From the NCBI GenBank assembly GCA_025355325.1, contig JANXZX010000101.1, positions 1-64,000 of the forward strand: DNA of 64,000 nt, in the 5' to 3' direction. The notes under the pieces were generated by a model that worked only from the letters and a program-made list of their open reading frames with translations, made no database searches and was not told the origin of the DNA. A program made the position numbers and the translations under genes. Within the stretch, counting starts at the first letter, position 1. The number at the start of each line of letters is the position of its first letter. Shown here piece by piece: positions 36,757 to 45,252 of this stretch. This DNA comes from Geobacteraceae bacterium (GTDB taxonomy: Bacteria; Desulfobacterota; Desulfuromonadia; Geobacterales; Pseudopelobacteraceae).

Positions 36757-36864
36757 GTGTTCTTCATACTAAATGCGAGTCAGATGATTTCCGATTATAT
36801 CGGCCAGATCATTATTGATGCTGAAACAGCAAAGAATGAAACAGCCAAGCCGGAACAGAATTAG
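36757..36864 (+). CDS. Candidate small ORF after the radical SAM gene (35 codons)
   Basis: A short open frame with a GTG at 36757 or ATG at 36784 ends at 36864. The product has a polar, Cys-free C-terminus (ETAKPEQN). AGGAGGG precedes it but touches the GTG. It could be a small peptide gene linked to the radical SAM enzyme or chance coding; evidence is weak. Confidence 0.25.
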   Translation: MFFILNASQMISDYIGQIIIDAETAKNETAKPEQN

Positions 36865-36923
36865 CTTGCATATCCATATCGGTTAAATATAATGCTCCAT
36901 ATCACAGCTTAAGGAGCACTACA

Positions 36924-38228
36924 TTGAATCTATTAGAGTCGATCACATTTTGGAACCCCTGGTGGCAAAACGAGAGTGACTGGCTTCAGGCAGTCGAACG
37001 GGAAGGCATAGGCCTTATCCGTGATCTTCTGAAACGGAAGGAAATACTCACTATCACCGGCGTCCGCCGATCCGGTAAAACTACAATACTGCATTTGCTT
37101 GTTCAAGGCCTCCTGAATGAAGGCGTCACTCCACGCAACATACTCCATCTAAACCTGGAAGATCCGGCCTTCACCGGCATATCAATCCTTACCCTGTACG
37201 AGAAGTATCTCGAACTGATGAATCCTGACGAAAGCCTGTATCTTTTTCTCGATGAAATACAGGAAGCTGACCAGTGGCAGCGTGACCTTCGCAAACTCTA
37301 TGATGGATCTCGGAATATCAAGATGGTCATAACCGGATCTAACTCTTCCCTGCTCAAAGGTGAGTACGCCACCCTCCTGACAGGCCGGACTCTGACAACG
37401 GAAATATTCCCCTTTTCATTTCGAGAGGCGCTTATTGCATCGGGCTGGAATAAGGGATTTGAGCTTCATGTCCTGTTAGCCAACAAATCAAAGATGATAT
37501 ACCAGTTCAATGAGTACCTGAAGGAAGGTGGATTCCCCGAAGTCGTTCGCGAGCCGAACAAAAAACTCAAGACACTTCTGCTCAAAGAATATTACAATTC
37601 CATCCTGACCAGGGACGTGCTGCGCCGCTATCCCATACGCCAGACAGCCCGCTACGAAGCAGCGGCACACTATCTCATCAGCAATGCCACCTCACCCTTC
37701 AGCCCGAAAGGATTATCACCGATTCTCGGTACTGCACAGCATACGCTTGAGGAGTACCTGAGCTACTTAGAGGATGTGTACCTCTTTTTGACGCTAAAAC
37801 ATTTTTCCTATTCGGTTCGTCAGCAACTAACCTACCCTCGCAAGATATACAGCATCGACAACGGCTTCATACAGACGGTCTCATTCAAGTTTTCAGAGGA
37901 CACCGGCAAGTTACTTGAAAACCTTGTGTTGACTGAACTAATACGGCGTGGCTGTGAGTGCTACTACTGGAAAGGTAAAAAAGAATGTGACTTTCTGATA
38001 ATGGAAAACGGCAAGGTTACAACTGCTATTCAAGTCACGGCAACCATGAATGATCAGACAACTAAAAAGCGCGAGATTGCCGGTGTCATGGAGGCGATGG
38101 CTGAGTTTAGTCTTTCGGAAGGCTATATACTGACGCTTGAGGAAGAGGAAACCATTCAGGAGAATGAAAATACTATCCACGTACTACCTGTTTGGCGTTG
38201 GTGTCTGATAACTTCAGAAAAACAATAG
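36924..38228 (+). CDS. AAA ATPase with DUF4143 (DUF234-type) domain
   Basis: 434 residues. Walker A is in ITGVRRSGKTTILHLL (about residue 45), Walker B in YLFLDEIQEADQW, and sensor-type TGSNSSLLKGE follows. The C-terminal DUF4143 nuclease-like region has WKGKKECDFLI (E-C-D-F-L-x), a PD-(D/E)xK-like pattern. Members of this ATPase family are common accessory genes with no fixed role. TTG start with AAGGAG seven bases upstream (36911-36916). Gap to the upstream gene contains the small frame at 36757. Confidence 0.85.
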   Translation: MNLLESITFWNPWWQNESDWLQAVEREGIGLIRDLLKRKEILTITGVRRSGKTTILHLLVQGLLNEGVTPRNILHLNLEDPAFTGISILTLYEKYLELMNPDESLYLFLDEIQEADQWQRDLRKLYDGSRNIKMVITGSNSSLLKGEYATLLTGRTLTTEIFPFSFREALIASGWNKGFELHVLLANKSKMIYQFNEYLKEGGFPEVVREPNKKLKTLLLKEYYNSILTRDVLRRYPIRQTARYEAAAHYLISNATSPFSPKGLSPILGTAQHTLEEYLSYLEDVYLFLTLKHFSYSVRQQLTYPRKIYSIDNGFIQTVSFKFSEDTGKLLENLVLTELIRRGCECYYWKGKKECDFLIMENGKVTTAIQVTATMNDQTTKKREIAGVMEAMAEFSLSEGYILTLEEEETIQENENTIHVLPVWRWCLITSEKQ

Positions 38229-38363
38229 CTTTTGCATCCAAATTGACGTAACGGACTCTACCACCACTGGTGCTGTACATGCTCCTTTGTGGTCTATATC
38301 AATCGCATTTCCATTCAGCTAATAGTAAGCCAGACTTTTCTACTACATACGGCACTATTCCAC

Positions 38364-38392
38364 TTGCATACTTCACAACTTCTATATAAAAT
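38364..38392 (+). promoter_or_regulatory. Possible sigma-70 promoter for the caspase-like gene
   Basis: TTGCAT (38364-38369) and TAAAAT (38387-38392) are spaced by 17 bp in an AT-rich gap. About 46 bp lie between the -10 box and the GTG start at 38439. Plausible but not unique. Confidence 0.35.
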
Positions 38393-38438
38393 ATCGCGTA
38401 TTATTAGAATGTTACATCAATATATGTAAGGACATACG

Positions 38439-40016
38439 GTGCGTATATTTATCTCCATCAGCTTGCTAGTCTGTATGTTGGCCATGAGTTTTACCGCCTG
38501 GACTGCTGAGGATCGTTCTCTGATTGTCCGCAAGAAGAGCTCTTCCACCGAACGGCGCCTGGCATTGGTTATCGGTAACAACAGCTATCAGGACGCACCA
38601 CTGAAAAACCCGATGAACGATGCCGATGCCATGGCCGCAGCCCTTAAAGAAACAGGCTTTGAGGTAATTATACGCAAAAACGCTGACAGGCGTGCCATGT
38701 TTTCCGCCATTAAAGAGTTCGGCCAGAAGCTGAAGAAAAATGATGTTGGCCTTTTCTACTACGCCGGTCATGGCATTCAGGTTGAAAGCCTGAATTACCT
38801 GCTTCCGGTTGACCTGCGCAACAGCGACCTGCAGGATGCCGATGACCTGCGCCGCGACGCCCTGCCTCTTAACGAACTTATGGAACGAATGCGGGACGCC
38901 GGCACCAACAACATCGTCATACTTGATGCCTGCCGCGATAATCCTTTTCTGGCTAAATTGAGTAGAAGTTCCTCGCGTGGTCTGGCCAAAGTGGTTACAC
39001 CGGCCAGTACATCAATCCTCTATTCCACGGATCCCGGCAATACAGCATCGGACGGCGCGAGCGGTGATAACGGCATCTTCACAAAACACCTGGTGGGGAC
39101 AATCCGCAAGGAAGGACTGGAACTTGTTGACGTCATGCGCGAGGTTTCCCTCGCGGTCAATCGCGATACTTCAGGCGTACAGAGACCGGTCTTTGACGGA
39201 GTATTGTCGTCCAAATTCTATTTTAATCCATTAGAAGCGCCATTACCTCCTGTCACAATCCCCACCGTGCCTGCGACTACAGTTACACCTGTTTCGGACC
39301 TGCGGTTTTGGGAAAGCGCAGAAAAGGCAAATACACTCTCCGCATACCGTGCCTATTTAAAAAAATTCCCCTCTGGTGATTTTGCGGATATTGCCTTAGA
39401 TAAAATTCAGCAGTTTGAGGCTGATAAAACCAGGGCGACAGAAGCATCTAAAGCCGATCTTGAGAGAAAAACTCTTGAAGTCGCAGAAAAGGAACGATTG
39501 ATAAAGGAACGACTGGAACAGGATCGACGATTGAAAGAATTGGAAGCAAAGCTCGTGCAAACGGAGGAAAGATCAAAGCAGATTGGAAATAAATTCCTTA
39601 AATCTATTGAAGTAAAAAAAGGAATAGAGACTAATAAATGCAAGGAATACTCCGATGATCCCCTGATCTATACTGACCCGCAGACCTGCCTGATGTGGCC
39701 GAGGAATGGGAACCTGGCTGACAAAAAGCTTGATTTGAACGACGCCAGAAAGTGGGCAAAGAAACTAACTTATGGTGGCTACAGTGACTGGCGAGTACCA
39801 ACAGTTGATGAACTTGAGACTTTTATTAAACAAGGGGGCAGGAGACCCTCTGAGTGGCTTAATAGTTCAGGTTTTAACAACGCCAAAGACCAATACTATT
39901 TAACCTCCAGCAAAAGAATGTGGACCATTGTCATCGATTTATATAGTGGCAGCATAAATGACAGGATAGCCCAGCCTTCATCCTCCTACGTCTGGCCAGT
40001 TCGCGGCGGAGAGTAA
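38439..40016 (+). CDS. Exported caspase-like peptidase (C14) fused to DUF1566 domain
   Basis: 525 residues. Signal peptide (ISISLLVCMLAMSFTAWTA), then a caspase p20-type domain (about 40-270): ALVIGNNSY strand, catalytic His111 in FYYAGHGIQ and catalytic Cys165 in VILDACRDNP. A spacer with a proline-rich and then a charged coiled-coil (about 325-395) leads to a C-terminal DUF1566/Lcl domain (about 405-525, DPQTCLMWPRNG, YSDWRVPTVDELE) of the C-type-lectin/FGE-like fold. GTG start with AAGGA upstream. It starts the block of envelope proteins that ends near 52.9 kb, but 1.2 kb of mostly AT-rich DNA separates it from the next plus-strand gene. Confidence 0.85.
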   Translation: MRIFISISLLVCMLAMSFTAWTAEDRSLIVRKKSSSTERRLALVIGNNSYQDAPLKNPMNDADAMAAALKETGFEVIIRKNADRRAMFSAIKEFGQKLKKNDVGLFYYAGHGIQVESLNYLLPVDLRNSDLQDADDLRRDALPLNELMERMRDAGTNNIVILDACRDNPFLAKLSRSSSRGLAKVVTPASTSILYSTDPGNTASDGASGDNGIFTKHLVGTIRKEGLELVDVMREVSLAVNRDTSGVQRPVFDGVLSSKFYFNPLEAPLPPVTIPTVPATTVTPVSDLRFWESAEKANTLSAYRAYLKKFPSGDFADIALDKIQQFEADKTRATEASKADLERKTLEVAEKERLIKERLEQDRRLKELEAKLVQTEERSKQIGNKFLKSIEVKKGIETNKCKEYSDDPLIYTDPQTCLMWPRNGNLADKKLDLNDARKWAKKLTYGGYSDWRVPTVDELETFIKQGGRRPSEWLNSSGFNNAKDQYYLTSSKRMWTIVIDLYSGSINDRIAQPSSSYVWPVRGGE

Positions 40017-40352
40017 TTTTGCTTCATATAGGGCGGCTGGCGTTTCCTCAGCATTGCAAACCCCTTATCCGTGCAATTTTATAAGTTCTTTTACCTTTTT
40101 ATTGCTACACCTGCCAGCACAACTCCCACGGGGAGACTAGATATTACAGCGAATGGCGGAGTATTTTAGTAGCGAACAGGTTGACTGAAATCCCCATAAC
40201 AACCAGAGGCGTTAAGTTATTTCAGAAAGACTCAGAAAAGTCTGTGGCCTAGTTTACTGAAGCGACTGTAGTGGCGAATACAAAACCCGTGGAGATTAAA
40301 AAGTAGCAGAATTTATCTACACTTCCGAAAAGAAGAGAAGGCAGGGAAGAAG
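40017..40352. other. Intergenic gap after the caspase-like gene
   Basis: 336 bp between convergent genes. I see no coding frame, no strong hairpin and no repeat; AT content rises towards the right side. Confidence 0.5.
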
Positions 40353-40712
40353 TCAAAAGTCTGATGTACCGGTGTATCGACCGCTGGGAAGTCTGGTGCA
40401 AAAGCGCCCTCTATAATATTTACCATCCGGGCACAAAGCAAAAAATCCAATGTTGTGAATAAATATGGCTGAAGGGGATGACATAGGTTCGATACCATTA
40501 TCCGCTACGATGCTACTAACAAGAACTAAACCGCACTTAGTCCCTTGAATATACGTACCGTCAACCGGACATTGCCTGCATTTACCATCGAGATGGTACG
40601 TGCCATTGGGACAATGTATAGCAGCATACAACGGAGACGCAAATAAGATACTGAGAACAATTAAAATAATCTGTTTTGCCATTCTGGCAATCAACATACT
40701 TCGATTAACCAT
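40353..40712 (-). CDS. Small secreted Cys-rich protein
   Basis: 119 residues. A signal peptide (IILIVLSILFASPLYAA) is followed by a short domain with seven cysteines spaced CPNGTYHLDGKCRQCPVDGTYIQGTKC, and later CPDGKYYRGRFC: two to three copies of a C-P-x-G-x-Y-x(4-6)-C unit resembling small EGF-like or TNFR-like loops. Function unknown. AAGGAG seven bases before the ATG at 40712 (minus strand) fixes the start. It is convergent with the caspase-like gene and divergent from the lipoprotein gene. Confidence 0.6.
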   Translation of the reverse strand: MVNRSMLIARMAKQIILIVLSILFASPLYAAIHCPNGTYHLDGKCRQCPVDGTYIQGTKCGLVLVSSIVADNGIEPMSSPSAIFIHNIGFFALCPDGKYYRGRFCTRLPSGRYTGTSDF

Positions 40713-41240
40713 ACATGGGCTCCTTAACAGCATTTATTCTCTCTTATATTATCCTTAAGAAAAACTGCTTATGAAACCTATATCCAATACAATAAATTTA
40801 AATACTAATAATTATATAAATACTATGAACAACACAAGGAGACGACCAAAATATATTGCGTTAAAAACTATATCTTTCCATACTGAACCAAGCAAAACAC
40901 ATTACGGCGCTTCATAACACGAACTTTTCAAACAAACAACATAAATTTACCGTAGAAAAACCACCTATTTTAACCGATAAGTATAGTACAATCGTACATC
41001 TATTAGCACAAGATAACACAACTTCATCTATCTCCACTCTATACACTAACAATTCAACGCAAATCAGATAAACTTACGGTACTTACGAAACAGTTTTACA
41101 GTCGACATATTTGAAGCGTTTTTATTCGGTATTTTCCACTCAAGAAAAATCACATTTTTTTAGTGAAAAAATACCGCTGAACGTCTAAAATGTCTCCGCT
41201 GGTCAATTCAAATGAATTAAAACTTCCAAGGAGGGAACCC
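40713..41240. other. AT-rich 528-bp intergenic region
   Basis: No reading frame of note. The sequence is strongly AT-rich with many TA steps, unlike the coding DNA around it. It ends in an imperfect hairpin at 41127-41176. It may hold divergent promoters for the Cys-rich protein and the lipoprotein operon, or mark an old insertion. Confidence 0.5.
41127..41176. repeat. Imperfect inverted repeat in the leader of the SLH lipoprotein gene
   Basis: CGGTATTTTCCACT (41127-41140) is mirrored by AGTGAAAAAATACCG (41162-41176) with two mispaired bases and a 21-nt loop. It ends 64 bp before the ATG; possible operator or leader hairpin. Confidence 0.4.
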
Positions 41241-42452
41241 ATGAATAACAGATTGATCCAATTATCCCTGGCACTTGCAGCTGGAGCACTGTTCTTGTCT
41301 GGCTGTGCAACCGTCCAACCAAAGTGCACTTCCGCCGGAGACAATTCTGCTCACCATTATCTGATTGGCATGAAAGCACTGGAAGACAACAAGATTCCGG
41401 TTGCTCAGGAAAAGTTTGAACGCGCCCTGTATTGCGACGAAGAGTTCAGCACCGCCCACTCGGGACTGGCAATTGTCCTGGCTGAAAGAGTAAAAGCCCA
41501 GGCTGACCAGGGCTTCAAGAATGTTGAAATGGAGCGCGTCGCCGAAGAACTGAAGAAAGCAAAAAAATATGCCGACCGCCCGGATCAGTTTTTCGATTAC
41601 TACGCTGCGGTAATTCGTACCAATACCCTTACGAAACCAAAGAATTGGCTTATCAATGCTGAGGACGCCTATATTGAAGGCGCTAAACTGAAAGTGGATG
41701 AGCGCAATCTGACCTACTACTTGGGAACAGAAGCTCTCCCCTATTTCATGGGTGTTGCCTGGCTTGAGGGGAATGAATTCCAAAAAGCACGCGACTCTTT
41801 CAGCACTGTTCTGGGTGCCAAGCGGGAAGGCAAATGGCATGAAAAAGCCGACAAGGGCTGGAAGCGGGTTGACAAAATTGTCCGTGCCATGAGCGGAATC
41901 ACCGTCGGTGATGTCGGCAAGTTAATCGCACCAAAAGATAGCGTTTCCCGTGCCGACCTGGCAGCACTCATCATCGACGAGTTGAAGATTGAAAAATTGA
42001 TGGCCGGACGGATTCCACTTTCCTCCCAGTCTGCAAAAAAAGCCGAGTTTACACCCGCTGACATGACTTCCCACGCATTCAAAGAGGAAGTTCTCACTCT
42101 GATGAAGTGGAACGTTCGCGGCATGGAACCGAAATACGATGAAACCACCCGCGCTTACCTGTTCAAGCCAAACGATCCGGTATCCCGTGGCGAAATGGCT
42201 TTTATCCTGGAAGACGTGCTGATAAAACTGACCGCCAATGAAAAAATTGCCACCGCCTATTTTGGACAGGACAATTCACCGTTCCCTGATGTCAAGGCAA
42301 CCTCGGTGTATTACAATGCCGTCATGAACATGACCAGCCGCAGTATCATGGAAGGCGAGTTGTCCGGCGAATTCAGAGTCAACGCTCCGGTAGACGGCGC
42401 CGAAGCCCTGTTGGCCAGCCGCGTCCTTAAACAGAAAATAAATACTTACTAA
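41241..42452 (+). CDS. Outer-membrane-type lipoprotein with TPR-like and SLH-like motifs
   Basis: 403 residues. Lipoprotein signal with lipobox LSGC near residue 20. A helical TPR-like region (about 45-190) follows, and two S-layer-homology-like segments, PKDSVSRADLAALI and KPNDPVSRGEMAFIL, lie in the C-terminal half, with a third weaker one at the end (FPDVKATSVYYNAV). SLH motifs bind cell-wall glycans; with the lipid anchor this suggests an envelope tether. AAGGAGGG before ATG 41241. First of a seven-gene run on the plus strand. Confidence 0.78.
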   Translation: MNNRLIQLSLALAAGALFLSGCATVQPKCTSAGDNSAHHYLIGMKALEDNKIPVAQEKFERALYCDEEFSTAHSGLAIVLAERVKAQADQGFKNVEMERVAEELKKAKKYADRPDQFFDYYAAVIRTNTLTKPKNWLINAEDAYIEGAKLKVDERNLTYYLGTEALPYFMGVAWLEGNEFQKARDSFSTVLGAKREGKWHEKADKGWKRVDKIVRAMSGITVGDVGKLIAPKDSVSRADLAALIIDELKIEKLMAGRIPLSSQSAKKAEFTPADMTSHAFKEEVLTLMKWNVRGMEPKYDETTRAYLFKPNDPVSRGEMAFILEDVLIKLTANEKIATAYFGQDNSPFPDVKATSVYYNAVMNMTSRSIMEGELSGEFRVNAPVDGAEALLASRVLKQKINTY

Positions 42453-42472
42453 ACACCAGGGGGGAATCGTTT

Positions 42473-43393
42473 ATGAAAACAATAATCGCAACAGTTCTGC
42501 TTACACTTGCCTTTGCCGTTGCCGCCAGCGCCGACAGCATTGAAATCAACGCAGCCTTTACAAAAACACAGAAAATGCTCAACGATAAAAACCTTGCACT
42601 TACCGGTGGGCCGGGTGGTGCTCGTGACGACCTGTCAGCTTTCACTCAGGAAACACTTATGTTTTATGGGGAAGCTGTAGGAAACCCCATCCATAAGTCA
42701 CCTGCACAACGTGAACTGATGGCAAAACGCGCTGCGGTTGTCACGGCACAACGCGCTCTTATGGAATATATTGAAGGTTTTGTTCTGGTCGGCGTAACTC
42801 TGGTAAAAGACGGCATGGCAGAGAATGACGTTATTGTCTCTACGGTGGCCGGCATGGTTAAAGGTAGCGTGGTTGTTTCTCAGGAATATAACAAAGAAAC
42901 TGACACCGCTATCGCCGTAATCAAGCTGGGAATGCACGGACCAAAAGGTTTTGCTTCCGCTTTCTATGAGAAGATGAACAGTGATCCCAAGCTGAAAGAA
43001 ATGATCAAAACCGATAAGAAACCTTTTAAAGCAGATGCAATCAAGCTTGATGAAAAGTATGACGGCCTGATAATCGACGCCACCGAGCAAAACTTCCGCC
43101 CGGCACTTATCAACCGGATATTTGCAGCCAAAGGCGACATACTGTACGATCCTGCAAAAGTCAGCCAGAAGGTTCTTGTCGAGCAGGGCTGCGGTGAATA
43201 CACCAACACTGTTGACAAAGCCAAAGCTGCTCTGGAAACAAGAGGGGTAAAGAATCCTCTCATTATTAAAGCAACCGGCACGGTCAATCCATCCGACCTC
43301 CAGGTTACAGATGACGATGCCGTAACCATTTACTCTGCCAACCAGAAGGGCAGCTTCATGGCATCAGCAAAAGTGGCCTTCGTATTGAAATGA
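42473..43393 (+). CDS. Exported LPP20/FlgT-like protein
   Basis: 306 residues with a signal peptide (ATVLLTLAFAVAASA). The central stretch MAKRAAVVTAQRALMEYIEGF is the alanine-rich helix of LPP20-type outer membrane lipoproteins, and a beta-rich part follows (VVVSQEYNKETDTAIAVIKLGM). It has no lipobox, so it is secreted rather than lipidated. Similar organisation is seen in the proteins encoded at 51815 and in the N-terminal part of the one at 48454. GGGGGGA precedes the ATG by eight bases. A terminator follows at 43408. Confidence 0.65.
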   Translation: MKTIIATVLLTLAFAVAASADSIEINAAFTKTQKMLNDKNLALTGGPGGARDDLSAFTQETLMFYGEAVGNPIHKSPAQRELMAKRAAVVTAQRALMEYIEGFVLVGVTLVKDGMAENDVIVSTVAGMVKGSVVVSQEYNKETDTAIAVIKLGMHGPKGFASAFYEKMNSDPKLKEMIKTDKKPFKADAIKLDEKYDGLIIDATEQNFRPALINRIFAAKGDILYDPAKVSQKVLVEQGCGEYTNTVDKAKAALETRGVKNPLIIKATGTVNPSDLQVTDDDAVTIYSANQKGSFMASAKVAFVLK

Positions 43394-43407
43394 AACGCAA
43401 ACGGATT

Positions 43408-43440
43408 ACGGGGTGGCCTTGGGGTCACCCCGTTTTTTTT
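43408..43440 (+). terminator. Rho-independent terminator
   Basis: ACGGGGTG (43408-43415) is mirrored by CACCCCGT (43426-43433 region), followed by eight T's. It splits the plus-strand run into a two-gene unit and a downstream four-gene unit, though the next gene begins only 25 bp later. Confidence 0.85.
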
Positions 43441-43464
43441 GGTGAAAATTGATGGGAGGTCGCT

Positions 43465-45237
43465 GTGAAACCCATGAGTCCTTTAAGGCCCAAAGTGCCC
43501 CGCTACTATCTGTCTCTACTTGTCGCAATTTTTGTAATCTCTACAAACCCCGCCTGGGCCAAGACAGTAGTAATTGAGGGGACGCTCAACGGGACGGTCA
43601 CGGTAAAGAAAAATGTAACTTTTTCTGTTGATCAGACACTCAGTCAGTTCGACTACCAGTTTTCGGTGCCATCCGTTTATGACTCCGCCGGTAATATTCA
43701 GCGGCTCGATAATTTCAAGGTTGTGGCAACCCCGCAGCCGACGGAAGCGAAAGAGACCACCGATCAGTATGGCAATCGTTCCCGCAAGCTGTCATGGCGC
43801 AATCTGCAAAGCGATGCTCAGATAAACATCAGCTATACCACCGATATTACCGCAAACATCTCCCCACACACAAGTCGAGCACCATTTCCCCTGACAGGCA
43901 TCCCTCAATCTGAACGGCAATTTCTAAAAAAAAGCAAGCTCGTTCAGAGCGATTCCCCTCAGGTAACTGAGCTGGCCCAGGAGCTGACTGCCGGTGCCAC
44001 AACTGAGCACAAGGCGGTAAACGCCATTCTCACCTATGTTGCCGATGCCATCAAGTATCAGTATAACCCAAAAGAATATGACGCTCTTTACGGACTCACC
44101 ACCGGTACCGGAAACTGTCAGAATTTTTCTCACCTTGCCATAGCTCTGCTGCGGGCCTCCGGCATTCCTGCCAGGATCTCGATTGGTCAGGCACTGAAAA
44201 ACAAGTGGAAGATCCCGTTGGACAACAAAGGGTCGTCACTGGTGCAGGGCATCGGAGAAGGCCTGCATGCCTGGATAGAGGTCTGGTACCCCGATATGGG
44301 TTGGCTTCCGTGCGACCCCCAGATGTCGAAGCTGTTCACCTCTACGCGCCATATCAAGTTTGGTCATGGCCTGGATGCATCTGATATCCTTGAATACTGG
44401 AGCGCACTGCCGGTCGTTCCCCGAATGACCGAAAATCTGGACGCAGCATACTCAACCGACACGGTTGATCTGCGCTTTCGCGAGGCGTTTGCCCAGCCTG
44501 CCAGTTATCTGATTGCCGGCCTGGTAAATGATGTAAAACCGGCGCAGAAAGAAGCACCGACAATCATACCGCCACCGGTTTTGACACCTCCGCCACCGAC
44601 AATCAAACCGCCGCCTGTTACACTCCCTCAGCCGTCGAAACCCAAGCCGAAGGCCAGCAAACCGAAGCCGAAGCCGAAACCGGAATCTGTGCAGCAAAAA
44701 CCGGGCATTCCGGTAGAGATCGGTAATCGAGACTTCCCAACCATGGTCGAGGCATATCAGGTGGATGGCAACGTCGGTCGCCCAAGCTTCGACAGGGAGA
44801 CTGCCGAATACGCAACCTCCAAGTATCTTTACGCTCAGGCATTCACCATTAATTCTCCGCTTGCCATCAAAGATGCCGGACTTGCCATGCGCAAGTTTGG
44901 CGGTGACGGCACAGTGTATCTTGATGTTGTCCGGGATGAAGGTGGTAAACCAAGTCTGGACGGGATTCGCTCCATGCCGGTTTCTTTGGAAAAGATAACG
45001 CGCAAACCGGGTTACTATTGGGTCGATTTCACACTGCCGGAAAACACGAGGCTTGCACCGGGAAAATACTGGCTGGTGCTGAGGCATTCCGGCGAAGCGA
45101 TCATGAACTGGTTCTACACCCCCGGCAAACGGGTTAATGGCCCTGATGACAGCCGCTCGACCGCCAAAGGCTGGCAGTGGGAAGATATTCTGGCTGGAGA
45201 ATTTGTCTACCGGGTGCGTGGTGTGGTCTCAAAATAG
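43465..45237 (+). CDS. Secreted transglutaminase-like protein with PK-rich linker
   Basis: 590 residues; GTG start with GGAGG upstream. After a signal peptide (LLVAIFVISTNPAWA) and a beta domain, the transglutaminase core has the triad Cys218 (GTGNCQNFSHL), His268 (GLHAWIEVW) and Asp284 (LPCDPQ). A linker of about 360-415 is made of proline-proline and lysine-proline repeats, like a TonB-type periplasm-spanning segment. A C-terminal domain with two GYYWVDFTL and GKYWLVLRHSG beta motifs resembles a carbohydrate- or ligand-binding module. It could act as a peptidase or cross-linker in the envelope. Confidence 0.82.
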   Translation: MKPMSPLRPKVPRYYLSLLVAIFVISTNPAWAKTVVIEGTLNGTVTVKKNVTFSVDQTLSQFDYQFSVPSVYDSAGNIQRLDNFKVVATPQPTEAKETTDQYGNRSRKLSWRNLQSDAQINISYTTDITANISPHTSRAPFPLTGIPQSERQFLKKSKLVQSDSPQVTELAQELTAGATTEHKAVNAILTYVADAIKYQYNPKEYDALYGLTTGTGNCQNFSHLAIALLRASGIPARISIGQALKNKWKIPLDNKGSSLVQGIGEGLHAWIEVWYPDMGWLPCDPQMSKLFTSTRHIKFGHGLDASDILEYWSALPVVPRMTENLDAAYSTDTVDLRFREAFAQPASYLIAGLVNDVKPAQKEAPTIIPPPVLTPPPPTIKPPPVTLPQPSKPKPKASKPKPKPKPESVQQKPGIPVEIGNRDFPTMVEAYQVDGNVGRPSFDRETAEYATSKYLYAQAFTINSPLAIKDAGLAMRKFGGDGTVYLDVVRDEGGKPSLDGIRSMPVSLEKITRKPGYYWVDFTLPENTRLAPGKYWLVLRHSGEAIMNWFYTPGKRVNGPDDSRSTAKGWQWEDILAGEFVYRVRGVVSK

Positions 45238-45252
45238 GGAGGAGCACATAAC

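Noticed and set aside
36757..36864. RiPP precursor peptide for the radical SAM enzyme
   Set aside because: No Cys, no leader-core pattern and no PqqD-like binder nearby; kept only as a low-confidence frame.
38350..38372. Sigma-54 (-24/-12) promoter, GGCAC and TTGCA before the caspase-like gene
   Set aside because: The GG and GC elements are 15 bp apart, not the needed 12 (10 bp between), so the site does not fit.
43950..44700. Repeat-rich PK linker as a possible tandem DNA repeat
   Set aside because: The repetition is at the protein level (lysine-proline and proline runs) and is explained by a linker in the transglutaminase protein.
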